Source: Flavobacterium sp. UBA7665
GTDB lineage: Bacteria; Bacteroidota; Bacteroidia; Flavobacteriales; Flavobacteriaceae
Assembly (NCBI GenBank): GCA_002483285.1
Contig: DLHP01000036.1
Location: forward strand, 52,288 to 116,287
DNA: 64,000 nt
Direction: 5' to 3'
The notes beneath the pieces were generated by a model. It made no database searches and was not told the DNA's origin. It saw nothing but the letters and a program-made list of their open reading frames with translations. Positions within the stretch are counted from its first letter, which is position 1. Every line of letters starts with the position of its first letter. Of the stretch, positions 16,352 through 24,517 are shown in pieces. The position numbers and the translations under genes were made by a program.

Positions 16352-17713
16352 TTGTACGCAATACTTGACATAGAAACCACCGGTGGACAATACAACGAAG
16401 AAGGCATTACCGAAATTGCCATCTATAAATTCGACGGCCACGAGATTGTAGACCAATTCATCAGCCTGGTCAACCCCGAAATTCCCATCCAGCCGTTTGT
16501 GGTGAAACTCACCGGCATCAACAACGCCATGCTGCAATCGGCGCCCAAGTTTTTTGAGGTGGCCAAACGCATCATCGAAATCACCGAAGGCTGTATCGTA
16601 GTGGCACACAATGCCGTTTTTGATTACCGCATCCTGCGCACCGAATTCAGGCGACTCGGCTATACTTTTGAAGCGCAAACCCTTTGTACGGTTGAACTCG
16701 CAAAAGTGCTCATGCCCGAACAGGAATCGCACAGTTTGGGCAAACTCGTACGCTCGCTGGGTATCCCAATGGCCGACCGACACCGTGCCAGCGGCGACGC
16801 GATGGCGACCGTGAAATTGTTCAAGATGTTGCTTGACAAAGACCTCGAGAAAGTAATCGTGAAAGGGCTCATCCAAACCGAAGTGGTTAAAGGATTGGCA
16901 CCAAAACTGCTGGATATCGTGGATAACTTACCTTCGAGAACCGGCGTGTATTACATCCATCGCGAAGACGGCCAAATCATCTACATCGGCAAGAGCCGAA
17001 ACATCAAGAAACGGGTCAACCAGCATTTTACGGGTACCACGAGCAAATGCAAAAAAATCCAGCGTGAGGTATTTACGGTGACTTTTGAGGAAACCGGTAG
17101 CGAGCTTATCGCGTTGTTGAAGGAAAGCGAGGAAATCAAGGTCAACCAACCCGTATACAACCGCTCGCAACGCAAGACGGTTTTCCCGTGGGGATTGTAC
17201 GCCCAGGAAAACGCAGATGGTTACCTGCAACTGTTGGTTAAAAAAATAGATCCGAGACAAAACGAACTCGCCTCATTTGCGAGTTTCCTCGAAGCAAAGA
17301 ATTTCTTGTTCAAAACCACCACCGATTATGCACTCTGCCAGAAAATCAATGGGCTTTGGGAAGGCAGCGGTGCGTGTTTTGCGCATTCGGTAGCGGCTTG
17401 TGATGGCGCTTGTTTGGGTGAAATCGGTACTGAAGTTTACAATTTGCGCGTAGAGGAATTTATCGATAAAACCAGATTTGGGAACAAAACGCTCGTATTA
17501 CTCGACCGCGGTCGCAACGTGAACGAACGCAGCGCGATTTTAATTGAAGACGGCGTTTACAAAGGATATGCCTTTTACGACCTCAATTACCAGATACACA
17601 ATCTTGACATCCTGCACAAAATCCTGGTGCCGATGGCCGACAACCGCGATACACGGAGCATCATCCAAAACCACATCAGGAAAAGCAAGCACGTAAAAAT
17701 CGTTACATTATAA
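16352..17713 (+). CDS. DnaQ-like 3'-5' exonuclease fused to a GIY-YIG nuclease domain
   Basis: 453 aa. Residues 1-165 are a DEDD exonuclease: D6/E8 in LDIETTG, HNAVFDYRILR, and HRASGDAMATVKLF. Residues about 195-275 are a UvrC/Cho-type GIY-YIG domain (GVYYIHREDGQIIYIGKSRNIKKR). The remainder, with four Cys around 335-360, is typical of this fusion family. The combination suggests DNA repair or end processing; the in vivo role is undetermined. The start is TTG at 16352: no ATG/GTG lies in frame upstream, and the first internal Met (about residue 60) would remove the catalytic DxE. Confidence 0.9.
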   Translation: MYAILDIETTGGQYNEEGITEIAIYKFDGHEIVDQFISLVNPEIPIQPFVVKLTGINNAMLQSAPKFFEVAKRIIEITEGCIVVAHNAVFDYRILRTEFRRLGYTFEAQTLCTVELAKVLMPEQESHSLGKLVRSLGIPMADRHRASGDAMATVKLFKMLLDKDLEKVIVKGLIQTEVVKGLAPKLLDIVDNLPSRTGVYYIHREDGQIIYIGKSRNIKKRVNQHFTGTTSKCKKIQREVFTVTFEETGSELIALLKESEEIKVNQPVYNRSQRKTVFPWGLYAQENADGYLQLLVKKIDPRQNELASFASFLEAKNFLFKTTTDYALCQKINGLWEGSGACFAHSVAACDGACLGEIGTEVYNLRVEEFIDKTRFGNKTLVLLDRGRNVNERSAILIEDGVYKGYAFYDLNYQIHNLDILHKILVPMADNRDTRSIIQNHIRKSKHVKIVTL

Positions 17714-17779
17714 AACCGTATTTGCGATGACGCTTTCACGGAGTTTGCTTATTTTTGAATAAGTACTAAAAAGAAAGCC

Positions 17780-18607
17780 TTGCGTCCTATTTCACCCGAT
17801 CAATTGCGCCGAAAATTCCACCAGGTCATCTACGAGGCCGATACGCCTGCGGGAAAGATTTTCGACCTCGTATTGCTGCTGCTGATCATCATCAGTATCG
17901 TTACGGTGATGTTGGAGAGCGTGGCCGAAATCAAGCTCAAATACGGCACACAACTCGAAATCATTGAATGGGTCATTACGGTTTTCTTTACGATAGAATA
18001 CATCGGGCGCGTCCTTTCTGTGGGCAAACCGCTCAAATACATCTTTAGTTTTTATGGGGTTATTGATTTGCTCGCGACGCTTCCTGCTTATATTGACCTA
18101 TTGTTTCCTGGTTTGCATTTTCTTTTATCACTTCGCGCCATTAGGCTTTTGCGGGTGTTCAGGATCCTGAAACTGGTGCATTTTGTAGGTGCGGGAGATG
18201 CGCTCATTGAAGCGCTCCATAAAAGCAAGAGAAAGATTGCCGTTTTCCTATATGCCGTGGTGGTACTTTGCATCATTCTGGGAACCATCATGTATATGGT
18301 GGAAGGCCCTGAGAATGGTTTTTCGAGTATTCCAATCAGCGTCTATTGGACGATTGTTACATTAACGACCGTGGGATTTGGCGACATTACGCCGCAAACG
18401 CCACTGGGACAATTCATTTCGGTGCTGATCATGATTTTAGGTTACGGGATTATCGCCGTGCCTACCGGTCTGATCACCGCACAATTCATGTCAAGCCGCA
18501 CCGAACCTGATACCAATACCCAATCCTGCCCCAACTGCACCATTTACCACCACCGCGATGACGCCGAATATTGCTACCACTGCGGCTTTGAACTCAACAA
18601 GAAATGA
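17780..18607 (+). CDS. Voltage-gated-type potassium channel with C-terminal zinc ribbon
   Basis: 275 aa. Six hydrophobic segments fit the S1-S6 layout. S4 carries regularly spaced arginines (R119, R122, R125, R128). The selectivity filter TVGFGD is at 197-202, so potassium is the likely ion. After S6 the chain ends in a short cytoplasmic zinc ribbon with Cys250, Cys253, Cys265 and Cys268 (SCPNC and CYHCG), not a usual KTN/RCK domain. The start is TTG at 17780, since the next Met is inside S1. The stop overlaps the miaA start in ATGA. Confidence 0.9.
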   Translation: MRPISPDQLRRKFHQVIYEADTPAGKIFDLVLLLLIIISIVTVMLESVAEIKLKYGTQLEIIEWVITVFFTIEYIGRVLSVGKPLKYIFSFYGVIDLLATLPAYIDLLFPGLHFLLSLRAIRLLRVFRILKLVHFVGAGDALIEALHKSKRKIAVFLYAVVVLCIILGTIMYMVEGPENGFSSIPISVYWTIVTLTTVGFGDITPQTPLGQFISVLIMILGYGIIAVPTGLITAQFMSSRTEPDTNTQSCPNCTIYHHRDDAEYCYHCGFELNKK

Positions 18608-19518
18608 AGACGTTAATTACCATCGTTGGACCCACTGCCATAGGAAAAACCGCTTTATCGATTAAACTCGCGCAGCATTTTAGCTGTGAAATTGTGTCCT
18701 GCGACAGCCGGCAGTTTTTTAGGGAAATGCGTGTTGGTACTGCCGTCCCTGACGATGATGAACTCGCCGCCGCGCCACATCATTTCATCCAGAACAAGTC
18801 CATTTTTGAGCATTATACAGTGGGCGACTACGAGAAAGAAGCGATTGCGAAACTAGATGAGTTGTTTGAAACCAATGATTTTGCCATTCTGGTGGGCGGA
18901 TCTGGTTTGTATGTGGATGCCGTTTTGAAAGGTTTTGATAGTTTCCCTACTATTGATGCCGCTGTTCGCGAAGCGGTTTCTAAAAATTATGAACTGCACG
19001 GAATTGCTTGGCTGCAACAACAATTACAGCAATTCGATACAGATTATTATACTAAGATTCAGTCCGAAAATCCGCAGACTTTGATGAACCCGCAAAGGCT
19101 CATGCGTTTTGTGGAAGTGTGTCTTGGAACCGGAAAACCTTATTCGTCTTTCCTCGACCAAAAGAAAAACCAGCGCTGCTTCGCTCCTATTTTTATTGGA
19201 TTGGAAGCCAGTCGCGACGTGCTGTACGACCGCATCAACCGCCGTGTGGATTTGATGGTCAACGCTGGTTTGGTGGAGGAAGCGCGGCAATTGTATCCCA
19301 ACAAGGAATTGAACGCCATGCAAACCGTGGGTTATCGGGAGTTGTTTGATTATTTTGATGGAAAAATTACGCTCGAGAGGGCCATCGAGGAAATCAAAAA
19401 AAATACACGTCGTTTTGCCAAAAGGCAGTTGACTTGGTTCAAGCGCAATGAAAATGTCCAATGGGTCGACTTTAAAACTGATAGCCAAACAATTATACAA
19501 TCAATCGAATGCCAATAG
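18604..19518 (+). CDS. miaA: tRNA dimethylallyltransferase MiaA
   Basis: 304 aa. It transfers a dimethylallyl group to A37 of tRNAs that read codons starting with U. P-loop GPTAIGKT at 9-16, then SCDSRQFFREM, the substrate loop VGGSGLYVDAVLKGFD, and the C-terminal VGYRELFDYFDG, RFAKRQLTWFK. Length is normal. It overlaps the channel gene by 4 nt and the thioesterase gene by 10 nt, so the three are translationally coupled. Confidence 0.97.
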   Translation: MKTLITIVGPTAIGKTALSIKLAQHFSCEIVSCDSRQFFREMRVGTAVPDDDELAAAPHHFIQNKSIFEHYTVGDYEKEAIAKLDELFETNDFAILVGGSGLYVDAVLKGFDSFPTIDAAVREAVSKNYELHGIAWLQQQLQQFDTDYYTKIQSENPQTLMNPQRLMRFVEVCLGTGKPYSSFLDQKKNQRCFAPIFIGLEASRDVLYDRINRRVDLMVNAGLVEEARQLYPNKELNAMQTVGYRELFDYFDGKITLERAIEEIKKNTRRFAKRQLTWFKRNENVQWVDFKTDSQTIIQSIECQ

Positions 19519-20249
19519 CTGAAAATTTCACTTCTGTCTACGAGCACGAATGGGAAATCAATTTCACCCAATGTGCGCCCAACGCCTATCTCAAGTACGT
19601 GGATTTGTGCAACCTGTTGCAACTCACCGCAGCCGAACATTCGATTCTGGGCGGATTGAGTTTCAATGATATGCAGGTATTTCACCAAGCATGGGTGCTC
19701 AGCAGGATTCGTGTAGAAATTACCACATTGCCCAAATGGCAAGACAAGGTCACTGTGAAAACCTGGATTGAAGATTTGCATGGTGCGCGGTCTGTGAGAA
19801 ATATTGAGATGTACCTTGACGGAAAGAAAATTGTGGGCGCCACGACCTATTGGGCCGTTTTCAACACGCAATTGCGAAAGGCCGAGGCACTCGCGTTGCC
19901 TCACGAACACTTTGAGAAATTCCCCGATTGGCACGCCACCGAAAAAGGGTTTTCAAAAATTGATTTGACGCGTGAAACCGAGTTGGTGCAACAGCATCGC
20001 GTGGTGCTTTCGGATTTGGATATCGTGAATCATGTGAACAATGTGAAATATTTGGAATGGTGCCTCGATACTTTAGCACCCGAAGCCATTTTGAAACAGC
20101 AAATCAAGGCGATTGAAATGAATTTCATGCGCGAATTGAACTTGGGGGAATCTATCGCTATATGGCGTTCGGAGAAGGAAAAGCCAGAATTCTTTAAGGT
20201 TGAGAAAGAGGGGAAAAATTGTTTTGCTTTGGAGTTGGAGTGGAAATAG
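19509..20249 (+). CDS. Acyl-ACP thioesterase (double hot-dog)
   Basis: 246 aa, cytoplasmic. Two hot-dog halves are visible, about 10-135 and 155-245. The catalytic region of the second half, with SDLDIVNHVNNVKYLEW, resembles the Asn/His motif of FatA-type acyl-ACP thioesterases; the first half has WVLSRIRVEI and ARSVRNIEMY. It should release free fatty acids from acyl-ACP. It begins within miaA (10-nt overlap). An imperfect hairpin at 20264-20318 and structured repeat copy B lie downstream. Confidence 0.88.
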   Translation: MPIAENFTSVYEHEWEINFTQCAPNAYLKYVDLCNLLQLTAAEHSILGGLSFNDMQVFHQAWVLSRIRVEITTLPKWQDKVTVKTWIEDLHGARSVRNIEMYLDGKKIVGATTYWAVFNTQLRKAEALALPHEHFEKFPDWHATEKGFSKIDLTRETELVQQHRVVLSDLDIVNHVNNVKYLEWCLDTLAPEAILKQQIKAIEMNFMRELNLGESIAIWRSEKEKPEFFKVEKEGKNCFALELEWK

Positions 20250-20263
20250 TTCATTATTCAATA

Positions 20264-20318
20264 TTCGTTGTTCAAACTTCAAAAAGGATAAAGAATGTTG
20301 ATTGTTGAGCAACGAATT
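20264..20318 (+). repeat. Inverted repeat downstream of the thioesterase gene
   Basis: ATTCGTTGTTCAA and TTGAGCAACGAAT form 13-nt arms with one G.U pair and a 29-nt loop. There is no T-run, so terminator function is unclear. Confidence 0.45.
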
Positions 20319-20335
20319 TTGAAACGAGGACGATG

Positions 20336-20445
20336 CCCTAGCCCGGATAGAAACGAAAATCCTTTTGAAAAATGGATTGCCCGGAGCAAAGCGTAGGGCA
20401 ATTCATTTTTCAAAAGATTGCAGTGGATAGCCGGATTAGCTCCTG
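20336..20445 (+). repeat. Structured repeat, copy B (long inner stem)
   Basis: Outer blocks CCCTAGCCCGGAT and AGCCGGATTAGCTCC. The inner arms starting CTTTTGAAAAATGGATTG and ending AATTCATTTTTCAAAAG make a 21-bp stem with one G.U, longer than in any other copy. It lies between the thioesterase gene and the response-regulator terminator. Confidence 0.7.
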
Positions 20446-20456
20446 ACAAAAAACAA

Positions 20457-20482
20457 AAAAGCCCCGAAAATTCGAGGCTTTT
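20457..20482 (-). terminator. Intrinsic terminator of the two-component operon
   Basis: AAAAGCCCCGAA / TTCGAGGCTTTT arms with a 2-nt gap and one internal mismatch. The T-run on the minus strand starts directly after the stem, 3 nt past the response-regulator stop. Confidence 0.85.
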
Positions 20483-20484
20483 AT

Positions 20485-21201
20485 TTATTCTGCTACTTTG
20501 TTCTTGACGACGAGCCTGAAACCTTCGCCGTGGATGTTGAGGATTTCTACGTCCTCATCGGATTTGAGATACTTACGCAGTTTGGCGATGTAAACGTCCA
20601 TACTCCTTGAAGTAAAGTAGTTGTCGTCTCTCCAGATTTTGGTAAGTGCCAATTCACGTGGCATGAGGTCATTTTCATAAACGGCGAGCATTTTGAGCAA
20701 TTCGTTTTCTTTTGGCGAGAGTTTAATCGGCTCATCATTCTTGTACGTTAGGAAACGTAGCTTTGAATTGAGGTGAAAATTCCCGATTTGGAATTCGAAC
20801 TTGACATGATCGGTTTTGACATCTGACGCTTTGCGCTGGATGATGGCTTTGATCTTCATGAGTAACACTTCTGAATCGAAGGGTTTGTTGAGATAGTCAT
20901 CGGCACCCACTTTATAGCCTTTAAGTACATCTTCCTTCATCGATTTGGCGGTCAAGAAAATAATCGGCACTTCTTTGTTTTTCTCGCGAATTTCCTTGGC
21001 CAATGTGTAACCGTCTTTGTACGGCATCATGACGTCGAGTATGCAGAGATCGTAAGTATCCTTTTTGAATTTTTCGAAACCTTCCATTCCGTTTTTGGCC
21101 AAAGTGACGTCGAAGTCGTTTAACGTCAAGTAGTCTTTCAGGATTGCTCCGAAATTCTGGTCATCTTCTACCAAAAGAATTTTTTTGTTTTCAGTTTCCA
21201 T
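20485..21201 (-). CDS. OmpR-family response regulator (RprY-like)
   Basis: 238 aa from ATG 21201; the upstream extension in the same frame overlaps the kinase gene and is not receiver-like. The receiver domain (1-120) has the acidic pocket VEDD (residues 11-14), phospho-acceptor D56 in LDVMMP, T84 and K106 in NKPF. The winged-helix DNA-binding domain (about 140-235) shows LSPKENELLKMLAVYEND and RSMDVYIAKLRKYL. Ten bases separate it from the kinase gene upstream. The pair resembles RprX/RprY of Bacteroides; the regulon here is unknown. Confidence 0.93.
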   Translation of the reverse strand: METENKKILLVEDDQNFGAILKDYLTLNDFDVTLAKNGMEGFEKFKKDTYDLCILDVMMPYKDGYTLAKEIREKNKEVPIIFLTAKSMKEDVLKGYKVGADDYLNKPFDSEVLLMKIKAIIQRKASDVKTDHVKFEFQIGNFHLNSKLRFLTYKNDEPIKLSPKENELLKMLAVYENDLMPRELALTKIWRDDNYFTSRSMDVYIAKLRKYLKSDEDVEILNIHGEGFRLVVKNKVAE

Positions 21202-21211
21202 ATGCTTTTTT

Positions 21212-22795
21212 TTAATTGATGAGTGGTATTTTGATAATAAATGTACTTCCTTTTCCTTTTTCACTTTCCACGAATATCTGGCCGTTGTGGTCGTCGATGA
21301 TTCTTTTAACGTAGGCCAGTCCTAATCCATGGCCTTTCACATTGTGCAAATCACCGGTGTGTTCGCGGTAGAATTTTTCAAAAATTCTCTTTTGTGCCAC
21401 TTTGCTCATTCCGGCGCCTTGGTCTTTGACTTTTATGATAACGAAATCTTTGACGTTTTCTGTATAAATGTCTATGCGAGGCTCCTCGGGCGAGTATTTT
21501 ATGGCGTTGTCAAGGACGTTTACAACGACGTTCGTAAAATGCACATCATTGAGCAATACGGTTGTCCTATTGGCATTGAAATGCGTGGTAATAGTTCCCT
21601 GACGGTCTTCTATAATTAAATTGACGTGCTCAATGGCTTCCTCGATAATCTCATGGATGTTGCTTGATTCCTTGTTGATTTCGAGTTCTCTTTTCTCGAG
21701 TTTGGATATCCGCAGTACGTTCTCAACCTGGGCGTGCATGCGCTTGTTTTCGTCGCGAATCATTTGCAGGTAACGGTGTACCTTATCTTTATCTTCAATT
21801 ACCTTTGGATTCTTGATCGCGTCGAGCGCTAGGTTGATCGTGGCAATTGGCGTCTTGAACTCGTGTGTCATGTTGTTGATAAAATCTGTCTTGATCTCCG
21901 AAATCTGCCGTTGCCGGATCAATTGGTTGAGCGCACTTGAATAGGCAATGATGATAATCAACGTAAAAACAATCGAGAGTATGGTTATCCCTACCAGATC
22001 TGAAAAAAGAAATTTCTCTTTTTGCGGAAAACAAACCAACAACTGGTATTTGTTGTTGCCTTCGTTGTCTGTAAATATGGGTATGGTATAGGTGTCATTC
22101 TTTTCATACCTGAATTTATCCGATTGGATTTTTGTGGCCAAACCGTTGCTATAAACCGCATATTGAAACGGGGTTTTGACGCCGTATTCATTAAGCTCAT
22201 TGTACAACAACTTTTGAAGGTTTTCTTTAGTGATTCTTTCTTGCAATGGCTTAGCCGCAGCTATGTCTTTAAAAAAAATCTCAAATTGCGCATTATCGAG
22301 TATATCGAGCTTTACGTTTTTCTGTGTTTTTACATCGGGCGTAACTTTGTGCTGTACATTCGAATTATCGATGTTGGCATTGTTGTACACTTCGGTCACA
22401 CGTTTGGACGAAAAATTCTTAAGCTTGAGGCTGTCAATTTTTTTATCAAAGAACGAGGATGAAATATTGTAATCCTCAGAGATGATATTATTAGAATAAA
22501 TAATGGTTTCGTTGGTACGCGAATCTCTCTGATAATAACCGAACTCAAGGAAATCACTCTTTTGCGGTTCTTTCCCGATACTGTCTTTTAGCTTTTTATA
22601 TTTGTCGATAAAGCTATACGCTTCCTCTTTTTCGAGCTTGTCGGCGACATTGCCAATTACCTGCTTGACGTGAAATCGGAATTGCTCTTCGTTATTCTTA
22701 AAAGACGTGTTAAACCAATAAACTTGCACTAAAATTATCCCGATTAAGGACAAACTCATAAGTAAGACAAGCAATCGGAAAAACAATTTATTCAT
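21212..22795 (-). CDS. Sensor histidine kinase (RprX-like)
   Basis: 527 aa inner-membrane kinase. TM1 is about residues 5-27 and TM2 about 266-288. The ~235-residue periplasmic sensor between them has no named domain I recognise. The cytoplasmic part has the H-box with H311 in MTHEFKTP, the N-box VLDNAIKYS, the G1 box KDQGAGMS and the G2 box GHGLGLAYVKRI. It is transcribed with the response regulator 10 nt downstream. A minus-strand TAACTTTG at 22801-22808 could be its -7 box, although it is only a few bases before the ATG. Confidence 0.93.
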   Translation of the reverse strand: MNKLFFRLLVLLMSLSLIGIILVQVYWFNTSFKNNEEQFRFHVKQVIGNVADKLEKEEAYSFIDKYKKLKDSIGKEPQKSDFLEFGYYQRDSRTNETIIYSNNIISEDYNISSSFFDKKIDSLKLKNFSSKRVTEVYNNANIDNSNVQHKVTPDVKTQKNVKLDILDNAQFEIFFKDIAAAKPLQERITKENLQKLLYNELNEYGVKTPFQYAVYSNGLATKIQSDKFRYEKNDTYTIPIFTDNEGNNKYQLLVCFPQKEKFLFSDLVGITILSIVFTLIIIIAYSSALNQLIRQRQISEIKTDFINNMTHEFKTPIATINLALDAIKNPKVIEDKDKVHRYLQMIRDENKRMHAQVENVLRISKLEKRELEINKESSNIHEIIEEAIEHVNLIIEDRQGTITTHFNANRTTVLLNDVHFTNVVVNVLDNAIKYSPEEPRIDIYTENVKDFVIIKVKDQGAGMSKVAQKRIFEKFYREHTGDLHNVKGHGLGLAYVKRIIDDHNGQIFVESEKGKGSTFIIKIPLIN

Positions 22796-22866
22796 CTTAA
22801 CAAAGTTATCATTTTAACATTTGTACCTTTAATACATTAACCAAAGATTAACATCTAAACTGAATT

Positions 22867-23451
22867 TTAGCAAATTGTCAGTTTTTTTAATATTTTGTCT
22901 GCCTGCGCTTTGGCTTCGTCCCAATTTTCGTTGTCGATTACATAATCGCTTTTTGCGATGCGTTGGGCATCGGTCCATTGGTTGGCAATCCTTCTTAAGA
23001 CTTCTTCGCGCGTAACGCCGTCCCTTTTCATTACACGCGCTATCCTGACTTCTTCGGGAGCGGTAACGGTGATTATGGCATCACAGTTTTTATAACTTCC
23101 GGATTCAAAAAGTACTGCAGCTTCCTTGATGGCGATGAGTGCATCGGCATGTTGGGCAAGCCATACCTCAAAATCAGCCTTTACTGCGGGATGAATGATG
23201 GCGTTGAGTTGTTCTAACTTCTCGGGATTCGAAAATACCAGTTGTGCAAGCTTTTGGCGATTCAATACAGTACCTTCAAAAACGTCTGTTCCAAACTGAT
23301 TTTTGATTTGGTTGCGGATTTCTGGCGATTCTGTGACATTCCTCGAGGCATCATCGGCAATATAAACCGGAATTCCGTGAGATTTAAAGTGGTTGGCAAT
23401 GGTCGACTTGCCACTTCCGATGCCGCCTGTCAAGCCAATTATTTTTGTCAT
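22867..23451 (-). CDS. coaE: Dephospho-CoA kinase
   Basis: 194 aa. It performs the last step of coenzyme A synthesis, phosphorylating the 3'-hydroxyl of dephospho-CoA. P-loop GGIGSGKS at 9-16, ADDASRNV (substrate-binding Asp), HPAVKADFEVWL, and the lid region RVMKRDGVTREEVLRRIANQ. Full length. The start overlaps the end of the glycosyltransferase gene in ATGA (4 nt), so translation is coupled. coaBC is about 10 kb away in the same window. Confidence 0.96.
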   Translation of the reverse strand: MTKIIGLTGGIGSGKSTIANHFKSHGIPVYIADDASRNVTESPEIRNQIKNQFGTDVFEGTVLNRQKLAQLVFSNPEKLEQLNAIIHPAVKADFEVWLAQHADALIAIKEAAVLFESGSYKNCDAIITVTAPEEVRIARVMKRDGVTREEVLRRIANQWTDAQRIAKSDYVIDNENWDEAKAQADKILKKLTIC

Positions 23452-24446
23452 TTGGTAAAGAATAATTCAGGAAATGCTTCCTGTGGTTTCTGGTTAAGGA
23501 TATTAATCTTATAGAAGGATGTAATAAAGCCAGAGCCGTAACCAAAAAATTGCTTCCAAACCGCCACTAAAGAAAGCCAGCCGATTTTAAGACTTTTATT
23601 CTGTACGGTTGCCACCACGAACAATACCACAAAATACAGAGAGTACAACTTGAAGAAGAAGTCAATCTTGAAAAAAACCAGTACTACTGATACCGCAAGT
23701 CCAACAATAAAAACCGCTGGAAAAAAATAGGTGAGTTTACTGTATTGTGGGTGCCAATGGTTTAAAATGGGTCGCGCCTTTCCGAATTTATTGACTTGGA
23801 TGGAAAACTTGTCCCAATCGATACGGCGTTTGTGGTAGACGTAGGCCGAAGCGTATAATTTGGTTTCAAACCCCAAATTCCAAAGCCGGATTGACAAGTC
23901 GGGATCTTCACCCGGATGGATGTTTCCAAAACCACCCGAAGCCGCAAAGGCTTTTTTAGACAATCCCATATTAAAACTACGCGGTTGGAATTTGTTGATT
24001 TTTTCGGATCCGCCGCGAATGCCTCCGGTGGTCAAAAATGAAGTCATCGCAAAATTAATCGCTTTCTGGATGTCAGAAAAAGAATCCAGTGCTTTATCAG
24101 GGCCGCCAAAGCAATCGGCATAATTGTGTTCGAGTTGAAGCGCGACAGCTGTGAGGTATCCTCTTGGGATAATACAATCCGAATCGAAAATGATGAAATA
24201 ATCGCCTTTGGCTTTTTGCATTCCAAAATTTCGCGAATCGCCTGGGCCGGAGTTTTCCTTGTAATAGTAAGATGTGTTGAGTTGGTCACTGTATTGCAAA
24301 ACTACAGATTCGCAGGTATTGGCAGATCCGTCCTCGACAATAACCACTTCAAAGCCCATGCTGTAATCTTGTTTGGAGAGGCTCTCGAGAAGCTCAGCCA
24401 CTTCATCCGGACGATTGTAGACAGGAATCACCAATGACAAAAACAT
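23448..24446 (-). CDS. Family 2 glycosyltransferase with C-terminal membrane segments
   Basis: 332 aa. GT-A domain in residues 1-230: IPVYNRPDEV, VEDGS (38-41), the metal-binding DSD at 88-90, and GEDPDLSIRLW, where GED..D resembles the catalytic-base region. The C-terminal 100 residues hold about three hydrophobic segments, so the enzyme is probably tethered to the inner membrane with its active site in the cytoplasm. Donor and acceptor are unknown; surface polysaccharide or glycolipid synthesis is plausible. coaE follows with a 4-nt overlap. Confidence 0.88.
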   Translation of the reverse strand: MFLSLVIPVYNRPDEVAELLESLSKQDYSMGFEVVIVEDGSANTCESVVLQYSDQLNTSYYYKENSGPGDSRNFGMQKAKGDYFIIFDSDCIIPRGYLTAVALQLEHNYADCFGGPDKALDSFSDIQKAINFAMTSFLTTGGIRGGSEKINKFQPRSFNMGLSKKAFAASGGFGNIHPGEDPDLSIRLWNLGFETKLYASAYVYHKRRIDWDKFSIQVNKFGKARPILNHWHPQYSKLTYFFPAVFIVGLAVSVVLVFFKIDFFFKLYSLYFVVLFVVATVQNKSLKIGWLSLVAVWKQFFGYGSGFITSFYKINILNQKPQEAFPELFFTK

Positions 24447-24475
24447 ATTCTTTTTTTAACAAATATAAGGTTTAT

Positions 24476-24501
24476 AAAAACAAAACCACCCATTTGGGTG
24501 G
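24476..24501 (-). terminator. Intrinsic terminator of the T9SS cargo gene at 24518
   Basis: CCACCC / GGGTGG arms with an ATTT loop. The minus strand continues TTTTGTTTTT. It starts 16 nt after the stop codon. Confidence 0.85.
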
Positions 24502-24517
24502 CTCTGAATAGGGTCGG

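Noticed and set aside
19024..19500. 158-codon minus-strand frame
   Set aside because: It is antisense to miaA, with no start context or motif.
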